NCBI GenBank assembly: GCA_038210275.1
Contig: JBBQWV010000002.1
Span: forward strand, 62,001-126,000
Origin: PALSA-1296 sp038210275
GTDB lineage: Bacteria; Bacteroidota; Ignavibacteria; Palsa-1295
DNA length: 64,000 nt
Direction of reading: 5' to 3'
In this document: in pieces, positions 9,257-18,441 of the stretch
How the letters are laid out: the number at the start of each line of letters is the position of its first letter
Numbering within the stretch: the first letter of the stretch is position 1
Notes under the pieces: generated by a model
What the model was told of the DNA's origin: nothing
Seen by the model: the letters and a program-made list of their open reading frames with translations, nothing else
Databases searched by the model: none
Made by a program: the position numbers and the translations under genes

Positions 9257-9790
9257 TTAGCCCTGTGAAACACCGGGCGGCGCTCCAGAGTTCATTTCTT
9301 CTCCACGTAATTTTTCTAAAAGCCCTCCAAGTGAGATCAAACGCTCATCTATCTCGGTTTCTTCAGCTCCAAGATCAACCCCTTCGCAATCAGGAGAATG
9401 CAGATTTTTCATCGGAATTGCAAGGAATAATGCATCGCGCACATCTTCAGTAAAATCTATCTCATTAGTGGTTTGAGGGTCAAAGAAATGAATATTGTCG
9501 TCTTCCTCCACATCTTTGGATAATTCAGGAGGCAAGTAAACCAAATCAAGGTCAGGAGTAAAAGTCCGTTCAAATTCACAAGCGCAGCGATCACAATTGA
9601 AAGTCCCGGTTGCTTCAAGTTTTAGGTGCAATTCGATACGACCAATGAGTTTGATCTCGCCTTTGGCTTTAACATCACCATGAAACATCGGCGTATCAAG
9701 CTTATCGGCAGGAGCTGAAAGCTCAACGGGATGTGAGCCTAAGGCAAGCCCGCGAATTTTAATTTTGAAAAGAGCAGTTAAATTTTCCAT
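9257..9790 (-). CDS. YceD / DUF177 family protein
   Basis: A 177-residue protein of the DUF177 family, implicated in 23S rRNA metabolism in other bacteria and nearly always upstream of rpmF. It has the cysteine cluster CDRCAC at residues 66-71 and an acidic second half, both typical. The start MENLTALFKIKIRG was chosen because it matches the family and avoids overlapping the upstream lipoprotein gene; a longer frame exists but would run 137 nt into that gene. Confidence 0.85.
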   Translation of the reverse strand: MENLTALFKIKIRGLALGSHPVELSAPADKLDTPMFHGDVKAKGEIKLIGRIELHLKLEATGTFNCDRCACEFERTFTPDLDLVYLPPELSKDVEEDDNIHFFDPQTTNEIDFTEDVRDALFLAIPMKNLHSPDCEGVDLGAEETEIDERLISLGGLLEKLRGEEMNSGAPPGVSQG

Positions 9791-9809
9791 TGCATAAGCA
9801 CAACGGAGA

Positions 9810-10544
9810 TTAGCGAATGCGAGTTTCCACCAGTTCGCTTGACCAAATAAGTGAGTCTTTTGAATCGAGACATCTTTCGAGATATTCTCCGATACCTTTC
9901 GCAAAATATCTGCTGAGATGCGCCCCATTCTGGTACTGAGGCTCAATAGGATTCTGAGATCCTTTCACTGTAGAGGTAAATGATACCCAATACACATCTT
10001 TATAATTATTTCCTGAGACAGGATAATAATCTTCTACGAGAGCCTTGATCTGAACAACAGCTCCATTCGAAGTTAGAAAATTTTCGGAAGCTATCCAATT
10101 TGCGCCAACACGAAGAGTGTCTTTAAGTAATATAAGTTTTGGAGTTGAACCATCCGATGATTTTCCAAAATACCAAGCCACGAGTGAATCAGAAATATAT
10201 GCTTCCTGCGTAATCGAATCAGTTCGTAGAGTATCAGAGAACTTATATATTGACGTTGGAGAATATCCGTCAAATGTCTTCAAAGCATTTTGTCTTGCAT
10301 AGTCAATAAAGTAGGACGAATCTTTTAATGGTTTGCCGGAAAGAAAATGCCAAAGGTCAGATCTGTTTAATTGCTGTGTCTTGATATAATTGTGAAGATC
10401 GGTGGCTATAGGAGGGGTATTAGCATTCTCTGAAGGCGAAGGCACACATCCAATAACAAAACAAAGAACAAAAAATAATGGAGATAAGCGAAAACGCAGA
10501 TCTCCATTTCTTTTGAATAACTTGTGAAGGATTAGAAATGCCAT
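9810..10544 (-). CDS. Hypothetical lipoprotein in the ECF sigma operon
   Basis: The N-terminus has a hydrophobic stretch ending FVIGCVPSPSEN, a lipobox with acylated Cys33; the preceding n-region is unusually long and basic. The mature part has alternating beta-type patterns and no recognised domain. The ATG lies inside the end of the anti-sigma gene (13-nt overlap), which indicates translational coupling and a role in the same pathway, perhaps as an envelope-side partner of the anti-sigma factor. The function is not recognised. Confidence 0.7.
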   Translation of the reverse strand: MAFLILHKLFKRNGDLRFRLSPLFFVLCFVIGCVPSPSENANTPPIATDLHNYIKTQQLNRSDLWHFLSGKPLKDSSYFIDYARQNALKTFDGYSPTSIYKFSDTLRTDSITQEAYISDSLVAWYFGKSSDGSTPKLILLKDTLRVGANWIASENFLTSNGAVVQIKALVEDYYPVSGNNYKDVYWVSFTSTVKGSQNPIEPQYQNGAHLSRYFAKGIGEYLERCLDSKDSLIWSSELVETRIR

Positions 10545-11926
10545 ACTAATTCTATTGAAGGTCCGATGAAACCGGTTGATTCCTTCGACTGCAATGATCC
10601 GATCAGCGCAGGATGTTCGCCTGCATAAGCATTCTGAGCGCTACGAAGTGACGAGCTAATATCATGTGAATAGATCATTCCTTCCAGACCAAGATTCATG
10701 CTCAGATTATCCTGTAGCATCAAACTCGTAAAAAATCCGAGTCGAGGAATGATATTTCCTTTCATATCGCCAATTATTCCGCCATCAAATTCAAATGGAG
10801 CATCGAAGAGATTGAACTTTGCTCCGACTTCTGCTCCCACGACTGCGCGATATTGCATCTGCGGCTTTAATTGTAAAAGACGGATCCCATCAGCATTAAA
10901 TCCGGGATCGGCGGCAACAGCTTGTGTCTCATACGGCATGAATTGACCTAATGAAAGCTTAGTCACGAACCAGTCGTTCACATCATACGAAGCTTTTATT
11001 TCAATCATCGAACCTGTAAGTGCAGACTGATTGCCAGGTGCTTTACCTTCACCCGCTCTGAATGAAAGTGTCACTCTGTTCCAAAATGAACGGTCTTCAT
11101 TCATTTGTGAAGTGATAGGAACAAATGGATTTCTTGAGCCGGACATATTGCCGCCAATATCAGAAGATGTTATTGCCGGAGGCAATTTCGAATCGACAGA
11201 CGAGATCACCACCGAATTTGATTCTTTAGAAATCAATTCAGGGATAGCAGAAATAGTATTATCTCCGTTCGAAATTTCTACCGAAGTATTAGCAAAAATA
11301 TTATCAGTATGCTGTTTTGCGATTTCGCGATTTCGGAAAATATTATTTTTAGTTCTTACACTGTTGATATTGGATTCAAAAGGAATAGATGATTGCTGAC
11401 TCGCAAGCGAGAGAACCGATGCCTGCGAAGGAGCAACGTTCGTAATCGTCTTCGCATCTGCTGCTTTGAATATATTCGTAACCGATGACGCAAATTTATC
11501 CTGACGTGCTTCAGGCATGAGCGTATAGATAAGTGAAGCTCCGGCAATAAATGAAATTAGCGAAGCAAGTACGATGATGGATGACTTCTTATAAAGTGGC
11601 GCTGATTTTGATGCGACAACCGTTTCTGCGCTTTTGCTAAGATTATTTTCCAAAGATGCCACAAGTGCTTCTTTTGAAGAAGCAGAAGGCATAACAGGAC
11701 CGGCATAGCCATTTGCAGCTAATGCTGTGAAGAGCGATGCTGTCAGCACCTTCGGAACAGGTACGTACTGCCTGCGCGCAAGTGTCGCTGTTAAATCGCG
11801 CATCTGTAAATGCTGCTTTAGCAAATTGCGGCGTTCCGGCGACACTGCTAACCGGTGCAGAAGCTCTTCTTCATCAGAAGCCCCTAAGTTGCCGTCCAAG
11901 AAATCTAATATACGTTCTTCCGTCAT
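10532..11926 (-). CDS. Anti-sigma factor fused to an outer-membrane-barrel-like domain
   Basis: 464 residues in three parts. Residues 1-70 are a helical cytoplasmic region (ILDFLDGNLGASDEEELLHR) like the N-terminus of ECF anti-sigma factors but without the zinc HxxxCxxC motif. A single membrane segment lies at about 115-136. A 150-residue Ser/Asn-rich linker leads to a final beta-rich region of about 175 residues (286-464) with alternating hydrophobics, ending in WHF, as outer-membrane beta-barrels do. The gene starts 19 nt after the sigma gene. The layout resembles the dual membrane-spanning anti-sigma factors (Dma) described in Bacteroides thetaiotaomicron, where one chain links the inner and outer membranes. 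The anti-sigma role follows from position and architecture; the barrel is inferred by pattern. Confidence 0.72.
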   Translation of the reverse strand: MTEERILDFLDGNLGASDEEELLHRLAVSPERRNLLKQHLQMRDLTATLARRQYVPVPKVLTASLFTALAANGYAGPVMPSASSKEALVASLENNLSKSAETVVASKSAPLYKKSSIIVLASLISFIAGASLIYTLMPEARQDKFASSVTNIFKAADAKTITNVAPSQASVLSLASQQSSIPFESNINSVRTKNNIFRNREIAKQHTDNIFANTSVEISNGDNTISAIPELISKESNSVVISSVDSKLPPAITSSDIGGNMSGSRNPFVPITSQMNEDRSFWNRVTLSFRAGEGKAPGNQSALTGSMIEIKASYDVNDWFVTKLSLGQFMPYETQAVAADPGFNADGIRLLQLKPQMQYRAVVGAEVGAKFNLFDAPFEFDGGIIGDMKGNIIPRLGFFTSLMLQDNLSMNLGLEGMIYSHDISSSLRSAQNAYAGEHPALIGSLQSKESTGFIGPSIELVWHF

Positions 11927-11945
11927 AATCTTCTCCTAAAAAAAT

Positions 11946-12602
11946 TTAGATAAGCTGATCGTGCCCTTCACTATTATCGGCAAATGTCTTATCAATACCC
12001 AGCAATCCTATCATTTTCTCCCTCACCATTTTCCGTGCTCGGAACAGCCGAACTTTCAAGTTCACTTTGGAAATGCCGAGAGTTTCCGTTAACTGCTCCA
12101 TCCCCATGTGCTCAAACTCGGAAAGAATATATACTTCTTTGAATGTGATCGGTAAACCTTCTACTACTCTTCTAAGCATCACAATTATTTCCTCTACGCT
12201 ATGCTCGTCACTTAAAGTCTCCTGAGTCGTTGTCGAAGCGTAATTATTCAGAAATTTATCATCAGCCAATTCATTAAATGAGGTGACATGACGCGGTCTG
12301 CGCAGCAAACTCATCGAATAATTATGCGCGATCCGAAAGAGCCATCCGCTGAATGTTCCTACTTCTCGGATTTCAAATTTTTCTTTTTCGCGGTAAATAC
12401 GAATCCATGTTTCTTGAAAAACATCTTCGATATTGTTCCGCTCCAAACCTGCTCCAAGAAGAAGCCTCAGATAAGAGTAAAGTCTGTCGGCATAACGAAA
12501 ATAGAGTAGCGTGTAAGCAGAATCATCTCCGCTTCGAAAAGCGATCCATAATTCTTCGTCCGAAAGGGTGACGCTCATTGTATGCGTCTGCACTGTTGAC
12601 AT
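11946..12602 (-). CDS. ECF RNA polymerase sigma factor (sigma-70 family)
   Basis: 218 residues with region 2 (LYFRYADRLYSYLRLLLG ... DVFQETWIRIY) and region 4 (VEGLPITFKEVYILSEFEHM ... VNLKVRLFRARKMV), and no regions 1 or 3, as in extracytoplasmic-function sigma factors. It directs RNA polymerase to a small envelope-related regulon. It is first in a run with the anti-sigma gene (19 nt), a lipoprotein and then yceD and the fab genes. Members often activate their own promoter. The 86-nt gap upstream, toward the mannosidase stop, gives no recognisable consensus. Confidence 0.92.
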   Translation of the reverse strand: MSTVQTHTMSVTLSDEELWIAFRSGDDSAYTLLYFRYADRLYSYLRLLLGAGLERNNIEDVFQETWIRIYREKEKFEIREVGTFSGWLFRIAHNYSMSLLRRPRHVTSFNELADDKFLNNYASTTTQETLSDEHSVEEIIVMLRRVVEGLPITFKEVYILSEFEHMGMEQLTETLGISKVNLKVRLFRARKMVREKMIGLLGIDKTFADNSEGHDQLI

Positions 12603-12688
12603 AACGAACGGTTTTTCAATCTCTCTATTAGTGTGTCGTATATAGAAAACGCTTTAGACATAGTAAAGTTACAACTAAAGCCTCAGAT

Positions 12689-15115
12689 TTATTTAGCAAG
12701 AATTACATCCTCTATCCCATTGATTTCTATTGATTTGTTGCCTGCAACTAAGAAAGACTTTATCTCGAAGGGACGAAAATGTGCCTGCCACTTGGCGGAA
12801 AGGCTCTCGGAATTGAAGTAAACGAGGGATTCATCGCCAATAGATTCGATAGCCCTGATGACAATTCCTTCCCCATTCGCATTATATTCTCGCTTTATTA
12901 CTGTCACAAGGATGTTGGTTGCGCTCACATCAAAGGAGAGAGTATTCTGAATCAATTCGCCAATATGTGAGCTTTCAATATGAGCGACCGACGGTTGGAG
13001 AAATTCTAAAGTTCTCCTTGGCATTTCAGCCGCGCGCCAATTCTTTTTTCCAAGAACTATCTTCATTACAAATTCCTGCTCTCCCTGATCGAGATACCTC
13101 TTTTGCTCGTGTTGAGAAAAAACGTGCGGCGGAGCATGATGAGCATAAAGTGGCGACCGAGCGCAAGTCATATAAAAGAACTTCTCATCCGATGAATAGC
13201 TTGACTTGGCGTCATTAATAATTCCTATACCTTGATCCTCATCCTGAACAAATGCCCATGCACCACCTGGGACTTCATCAGTCGAAACAGATCGCTCGAT
13301 AATCGAATACGGAATTTCATAGAATATTTTTGGATCAGTGCAGCGATGTTCATACCGAAGTTTTAGTACAAAATTAGTCTTCCGCCAATCGAGATATACT
13401 CGTTGTTCAATATGGTCAGCTCCTTCATACAGAATAAAATCCTCTTCCATTCGCGAATTCCCATAACTGCTTTCAACTCGCACTCTGCCTCGAACAGGTC
13501 CCCGCTCAATAACGCTAATCTTAGTTACTTTGAATGACCCTTTCTGCTCAGTAAAGCCTGTTATGCCATGTCCCCATGTATCAGATTCATCAGCAAATGC
13601 CTGTGCGGGATAATATTTAATTATATTTTCTGAGGCTTCTCCATCAAAGACTATCCCACAAACTCCATTCGATAAACCTTTTTCCGTTGCCTTAATACTT
13701 GATTTGCTTTTTTTCTGATCTACATTTCGTTCAAGCTTTAATTTCTTCCATTCAAAACTTGGAACATTCACTTGCGCCGTGAATCGAACACGATCTCCGC
13801 CGATCTTCCCGGAAGATTCTATCTTTTGTGCTTCAAAAGTATTTCCTTTCTCATCAGTAAGGAGAACATTATTAAGAGCTTCGTCTTTTTCGCTCGCCTC
13901 AGGATGCCATAATTCAAATTCTACAGACGAGGAAACTCTCCATGTATGTGGATTGAAAACAAGAAGATTCTCAACCGAGTGACTTGTATCAATGCCAATA
14001 GAAAGTATTTGAATTGCGGCTCTCTGTTCGCGCGAAGCAATGGCAAAGGATTCATGGTACAGGGAAATTGCCTCATCACAAGCTTCTTTGATCGCCACTC
14101 CGCCGAGAACGTCATGAAAACTATTAAGAAGAATATTTTTCCATGCCTGATGGAATCTCTCCCAATCTGCATTGTAGCTTTGCACTTTCGATTCTGCAAG
14201 AACACAAAACTTCTCAGCACGAAGAAGCACATTCTCCGCTTGGCGATTCAGTTTTTTGATCTCAGAATGAGCGCTATAACATCCGATGGCATGAGGCTGC
14301 ATTTCTCCGACAACTTCACTCAATTCTAATTTCTGTGATTCAACTAAGTCAAAGAATTTATCTACGGAAGAGAAATTGATTTTAAAATCGGTATTTGATA
14401 CTTGTTCAGAGATGATCTGCGCTATTTGTTCTTTCGTTGGTCCTCCGCCATGATTGCCGACTCCATAAAATATCATCCATGGATAATTCGCCTCATACAA
14501 AGGATAATTTTTAAGCAGACTCAATTTCTCACTTACGGAATTCCTAAAATTTGAATAATGCAAAGGCAATCTATATGCAATTACTTCATCTCCACTTGGC
14601 GCTTGCCATTTGAAAAGCGCGGCTTGTAATTCTTTCTCATGCTGCTCAGGACGCATAAATACATACCGACTCATTCCGCTGTGCTGAAGGAGTTGTGGAA
14701 GATTTGCATTATGCCCAAAAGAATCAATACAAAAACCGGTTTTGCATTTTATACCAAATCGTGATTCAAAATATTTTTGTCCGTAAAGTCCTTGACGAAT
14801 GAATGTTTCTCCCCCCAATATATTACAATCCGGTTCTACCCACCATCCGCCGACTAAAGACCAATGTCCGTTCTTAACTGCCTCTTGAATTCTGATGAAA
14901 AGTAGAGGGTCGGTTCTCTCGACAAATTCATAATATGCGGCGCTTGAAGCAGTAAAAATAAATTCCGGAGTTTCATCAATTCGGTCAAGAGCAGAACGGC
15001 AGGTTGCGAGGAATGCCTCAAAGCCTTCATCAAGCCGCCACATCCAGGCAGGATCGAGATGGGCATTGCCGATCATGTGCAAGCTGTTAGTCTCTCGTCT
15101 TTCGTCAATCGTCAT
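12689..15115 (-). CDS. Glycoside hydrolase family 38 alpha-mannosidase
   Basis: An 808-residue retaining alpha-mannosidase without a signal peptide, so probably cytoplasmic. The GH38 zinc-binding motif NAHLDPAW is at residues 17-24, the likely nucleophile is Asp131 in CIDSFGHN, and the region ending KPHAIGCYSAHSEIKKLNR-like text near residue 250 fits the family middle domain. The C-terminal half is beta-rich, as in GH38. Its start overlaps the end of the sugar kinase gene by 11 nt, suggesting one pathway in which released mannose is phosphorylated. The exact linkage specificity cannot be read. Confidence 0.88.
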   Translation of the reverse strand: MTIDERRETNSLHMIGNAHLDPAWMWRLDEGFEAFLATCRSALDRIDETPEFIFTASSAAYYEFVERTDPLLFIRIQEAVKNGHWSLVGGWWVEPDCNILGGETFIRQGLYGQKYFESRFGIKCKTGFCIDSFGHNANLPQLLQHSGMSRYVFMRPEQHEKELQAALFKWQAPSGDEVIAYRLPLHYSNFRNSVSEKLSLLKNYPLYEANYPWMIFYGVGNHGGGPTKEQIAQIISEQVSNTDFKINFSSVDKFFDLVESQKLELSEVVGEMQPHAIGCYSAHSEIKKLNRQAENVLLRAEKFCVLAESKVQSYNADWERFHQAWKNILLNSFHDVLGGVAIKEACDEAISLYHESFAIASREQRAAIQILSIGIDTSHSVENLLVFNPHTWRVSSSVEFELWHPEASEKDEALNNVLLTDEKGNTFEAQKIESSGKIGGDRVRFTAQVNVPSFEWKKLKLERNVDQKKSKSSIKATEKGLSNGVCGIVFDGEASENIIKYYPAQAFADESDTWGHGITGFTEQKGSFKVTKISVIERGPVRGRVRVESSYGNSRMEEDFILYEGADHIEQRVYLDWRKTNFVLKLRYEHRCTDPKIFYEIPYSIIERSVSTDEVPGGAWAFVQDEDQGIGIINDAKSSYSSDEKFFYMTCARSPLYAHHAPPHVFSQHEQKRYLDQGEQEFVMKIVLGKKNWRAAEMPRRTLEFLQPSVAHIESSHIGELIQNTLSFDVSATNILVTVIKREYNANGEGIVIRAIESIGDESLVYFNSESLSAKWQAHFRPFEIKSFLVAGNKSIEINGIEDVILAK

Positions 15116-16040
15116 TAGGTTGTATTCTGATTCCTTTACTTAATCGAAGTTCATCTACAAGTGCGCCTTTATATCCCAAGACAGATGCGGCTATTCCATT
15201 TCCTATGGTTACACATCTCTCAATGTCTTCTCCTCTTAAATGGGCTGAGATAAATCCGGCATTAAACGCATCACCTGCAGCTGTTGCATCAACGACGCTT
15301 ATATTCTTAAAAGTTGGTACTTGTAAGTGACGTTCTCCACCCCACACAATTACATCCTCACATCCCTGCTTATAAATAATGATTTTATAACCAAGGCTCT
15401 TGTAATATTTTATTGCATCGTCAGCAGTTCTCACTCCAAAAATATTTTCGTCATCACTTTTCGAAACGAAGAGTATATCAACAAAGGATGATGCGCTTTC
15501 AATGAATGAACGTAAGATAAAAATATCGCCCCATAATCCATTGCGGAAATTTGTATCGAAGCTGATAATTACTTTCCCGCTTATTTTTTTAAGAATAGAA
15601 ATAAGGATTTCTCTCTCATATAATATCGCAAGAGCAATTGCTGAAAAATGGAAATATTTTGATGAAGCAATGTACTCTTCCAACTTCTTCGCATCAATCA
15701 TTTGCAGAGTCTGTCTGGCTGCAGAATCACTTCTCCAAAATGAATACTTAGGATCGCCTGGATTTTCTGTCGAGATAAGATACATTCCATTCGTTTTATT
15801 CTGTGATTGCGAAGTGCATGAACGGTCAATACCCTCCTTATCCATGACTTCCAAGATATTCTTTGTCAAATCGTCACTGCCAAAATTGGAGATGAAACCT
15901 GTCTTTAATCCTAATCTCGAAGTATAAAAAAGCGTATTAAACACATCTCCTGCAACAGATTGTTTATAGATATGCGGAGCCTCCTCATAAAGCTCAATGA
16001 GGCATTCGCCGATTCCGATGAGATCGAATTGCTTTTGCAT
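15105..16040 (-). CDS. PfkB-family carbohydrate kinase
   Basis: A 311-residue sugar kinase. The N-terminal DLIGIGECLIELYE and the C-terminal ATP-site motif DATAAGDAFNAGF (catalytic Asp) are PfkB signatures. It phosphorylates a sugar, probably one released by the adjoining alpha-mannosidase, whose start it overlaps by 11 nt; mannose or fructose is an inference from this pairing. The start MQKQFDLIGIGE was chosen because it begins at the family's first strand; a longer frame adds 21 unrelated residues. Confidence 0.85.
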   Translation of the reverse strand: MQKQFDLIGIGECLIELYEEAPHIYKQSVAGDVFNTLFYTSRLGLKTGFISNFGSDDLTKNILEVMDKEGIDRSCTSQSQNKTNGMYLISTENPGDPKYSFWRSDSAARQTLQMIDAKKLEEYIASSKYFHFSAIALAILYEREILISILKKISGKVIISFDTNFRNGLWGDIFILRSFIESASSFVDILFVSKSDDENIFGVRTADDAIKYYKSLGYKIIIYKQGCEDVIVWGGERHLQVPTFKNISVVDATAAGDAFNAGFISAHLRGEDIERCVTIGNGIAASVLGYKGALVDELRLSKGIRIQPNDD

Positions 16041-16130
16041 AATGTCTGATCTTGGAATTAATATCCAAATAAAAAAGGGCACATACAATGTGCCCTTACT
16101 CATAACTTAAAACTCATAATTCAAAACTAC

Positions 16131-17285
16131 CTACGCTGCTACCATTAGCTTTTCGGCAGCTTTCTTGAAGATTGGCACGAGTTCAAGCTTTTCCCATGAG
16201 AACTCATCTCTTCCGAAATGTCCGTAAGCGGCTGTTGCCTGATAGATCGGACGTTTTAGATCAAGACGAGTGATAATTCCTCTTGGTGTGAGATCAACGT
16301 GATCTTTAATGATCTGCTCAAGATCTTCATCGGCGATCTTGCCTGTGCCGTGAGTTGTAACGTTGATCGAAACAGGTTTTGCAACTCCGATAGCATACGC
16401 AACCTGAACTGTACATTCATCGGCAAGTTCAGCGGCAACGATATTCTTTGCAACGTGACGCGCAGCATAAGCAGCCGAGCGATCAACTTTCGATGGATCT
16501 TTGCCGGAGAATGCACCGCCGCCGTGTGGAGCTTTGCCACCATAGGTATCAACAATGATCTTACGTCCTGTCAAACCTGTATCACCATGCGGTCCACCGA
16601 TCTCGAAATTTCCCGTGGGATTAACGTGAATGATAACATCACTGCCCATTAAATTAGCAGGTATCACTTCATTGATAACATACTTAATAACATCTTCACG
16701 AATCTTTGATTGTGCAACGTTGGGATCATGCTGTGTCGAAACAACAACAGTGTGAACACGCTTTACTTCATGTCCGTCGTATTCAACCGTAACTTGGGAT
16801 TTAGAATCGGGACGGAGGTAAGGCATTAAAGTTGGTTGGTTCTTGCGAATATCTGCAAGACGTTTGACAAGCCGATGGCTGAAGACTAGAGAAGCGGGCA
16901 TATATTCCGGAGTCTCGTTTGTTGCATAACCGAACATCATTCCCTGATCTCCTGCTCCGCCGGTATCAACACCCATTGCGATGTCAGGTGATTGCGAATG
17001 GATAGCATTCAATACGCCGCAAGAATTTCCATCAAACATATACTCAGCTTTCGTATAGCCGATGCGATTAATTACTCCGCGTGCAATTGTCTGAATATCA
17101 ATGTAAGCTTTGGTTGTGATCTCTCCGCCAACAACGGCTAAACCGGTTGTTACGAATGTCTCGCAGGCAACGCGTGAATCCGGGTCTTGCGCCAACAATG
17201 CATCAAGCACAGCATCGGAAATTTGATCTGCTACTTTATCGGGATGTCCTTCGGACACGGATTCAGATGTGAAAAGATATGCCAT
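16131..17285 (-). CDS. metK: S-adenosylmethionine synthetase
   Basis: Makes S-adenosylmethionine from methionine and ATP. Signatures: SEGHPDKVADQISDA (His14 region), GAGDQGMMFGYA, and the glycine-rich GGGAFSGKDPSKVDRSAAY. 384 residues, full length. It is 35 nt downstream of the nucleotidyltransferase gene and probably cotranscribed with it. No SAM-type riboswitch is visible in that short gap. Confidence 0.97.
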   Translation of the reverse strand: MAYLFTSESVSEGHPDKVADQISDAVLDALLAQDPDSRVACETFVTTGLAVVGGEITTKAYIDIQTIARGVINRIGYTKAEYMFDGNSCGVLNAIHSQSPDIAMGVDTGGAGDQGMMFGYATNETPEYMPASLVFSHRLVKRLADIRKNQPTLMPYLRPDSKSQVTVEYDGHEVKRVHTVVVSTQHDPNVAQSKIREDVIKYVINEVIPANLMGSDVIIHVNPTGNFEIGGPHGDTGLTGRKIIVDTYGGKAPHGGGAFSGKDPSKVDRSAAYAARHVAKNIVAAELADECTVQVAYAIGVAKPVSINVTTHGTGKIADEDLEQIIKDHVDLTPRGIITRLDLKRPIYQATAAYGHFGRDEFSWEKLELVPIFKKAAEKLMVAA

Positions 17286-17320
17286 TTGGGAATGTAAAAT
17301 TAAAAATGTAAAATTTATCT

Positions 17321-18304
17321 CTACTGAAAATCGACCTCCGAAGAATCACCGGCATTCACGCGCTTGAAACCGCCTTTGACAACGCCGTTATTTCCTATGA
17401 TCGAATTGTCAAGAAGAACACCGCTCACAGAAGATTCGTCTCCGATAATGCTATTACGAATTATTGAATCTGTTACTTTCGCCCCTTCACCTATCGTTGC
17501 AAACGGACCAACAATGGAATTTATGATCTCAGCATTTGCTCCGATATAAACAGGCGGAATCGTAACCACACCTGCAATCTCCCGAAGTTTCGAATCCCGT
17601 TGAAGCAAATGACGATTAGTACTCAGCAATGTTTCAGGCTTTCCGCAATCGTACCATGCATCAACAGTGAAGGTCGAAAATTTTTCTCCTTGTTGGATCA
17701 TCATTTGCAATGCATCGGTAAGTTGATATTCGCCCTTGGTACGCTTATCACCCGAAACAATGGTATTGAGACATTCGAGCAGAAGCTCAGGATGCTTAAT
17801 AAAATACAATCCAACGACGGCAAGATTTGTTGTAGGGTTATCAGGCTTTTCCACCAGACGGGAAATATATCCGCCGGATAATTCAGCAACGCCAAATCGT
17901 CTGGGATCGTCAACGATCTTCACGCCGAGTGAACTTACATCTGAAGATAAGACTGTCTTCAAATCCACATCAAAGATCGTATCACCGAGAATAATAAGAA
18001 GAGGCTCCCCTTTCGCAGGAAAAGATTCGCGGGCAATCCATATAGAATGTCCCAATCCGAGGAGTTCATCCTGTGTGACGAAATTCACATCAAGATCATG
18101 ATGATGAGTCCTGACATACGCCTCGACTAAATTACCCATATAACCGACAACGATCGTTGCACTTGTGACGCCATCATCACGGAGCCTATCAAGGATATGT
18201 CCAAGAATCGGCTTTCCTGCAACGTTCAACAGCACCTTCGGCAAGGTATATGTATGAGGTCTGAGCCTCGATCCGACTCCGGCAACCGGAATTATTGCAT
18301 GCAT
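17321..18304 (-). CDS. Sugar-phosphate nucleotidyltransferase
   Basis: 327 residues. The nucleotide-binding signature GVGSRLRPHTYTLPK at 9-23 marks an NDP-sugar pyrophosphorylase, and the C-terminal third has hexapeptide-like repeats (ANAEIINSIVGPFATIGEG) forming a left-handed beta-helix. It resembles glucose-1-phosphate thymidylyl- or uridylyltransferases or mannose-1-phosphate guanylyltransferases. Nearness to a mannosidase and sugar kinase hints at mannose metabolism, but the substrate is not certain. It is first of the leftward group and is divergent from 18442. Confidence 0.82.
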   Translation of the reverse strand: MHAIIPVAGVGSRLRPHTYTLPKVLLNVAGKPILGHILDRLRDDGVTSATIVVGYMGNLVEAYVRTHHHDLDVNFVTQDELLGLGHSIWIARESFPAKGEPLLIILGDTIFDVDLKTVLSSDVSSLGVKIVDDPRRFGVAELSGGYISRLVEKPDNPTTNLAVVGLYFIKHPELLLECLNTIVSGDKRTKGEYQLTDALQMMIQQGEKFSTFTVDAWYDCGKPETLLSTNRHLLQRDSKLREIAGVVTIPPVYIGANAEIINSIVGPFATIGEGAKVTDSIIRNSIIGDESSVSGVLLDNSIIGNNGVVKGGFKRVNAGDSSEVDFQ

Positions 18305-18441
18305 AATTGTACTTTGTTCAAACTTTGAATTGCAAAAATACGTCGCTTTTTAGTGAGTGTACTCTTTCGAAGAGAATTTGTTTTCTTTTGCGACTTTTCT
18401 TCGGTAACGATGTTTATAATGGTAGTTGTTGTTTTTTAAGT

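Noticed and set aside
17286..17320. SAM riboswitch before metK
   Set aside because: Only 35 nt separate metK from its upstream gene, with no room for the aptamer.
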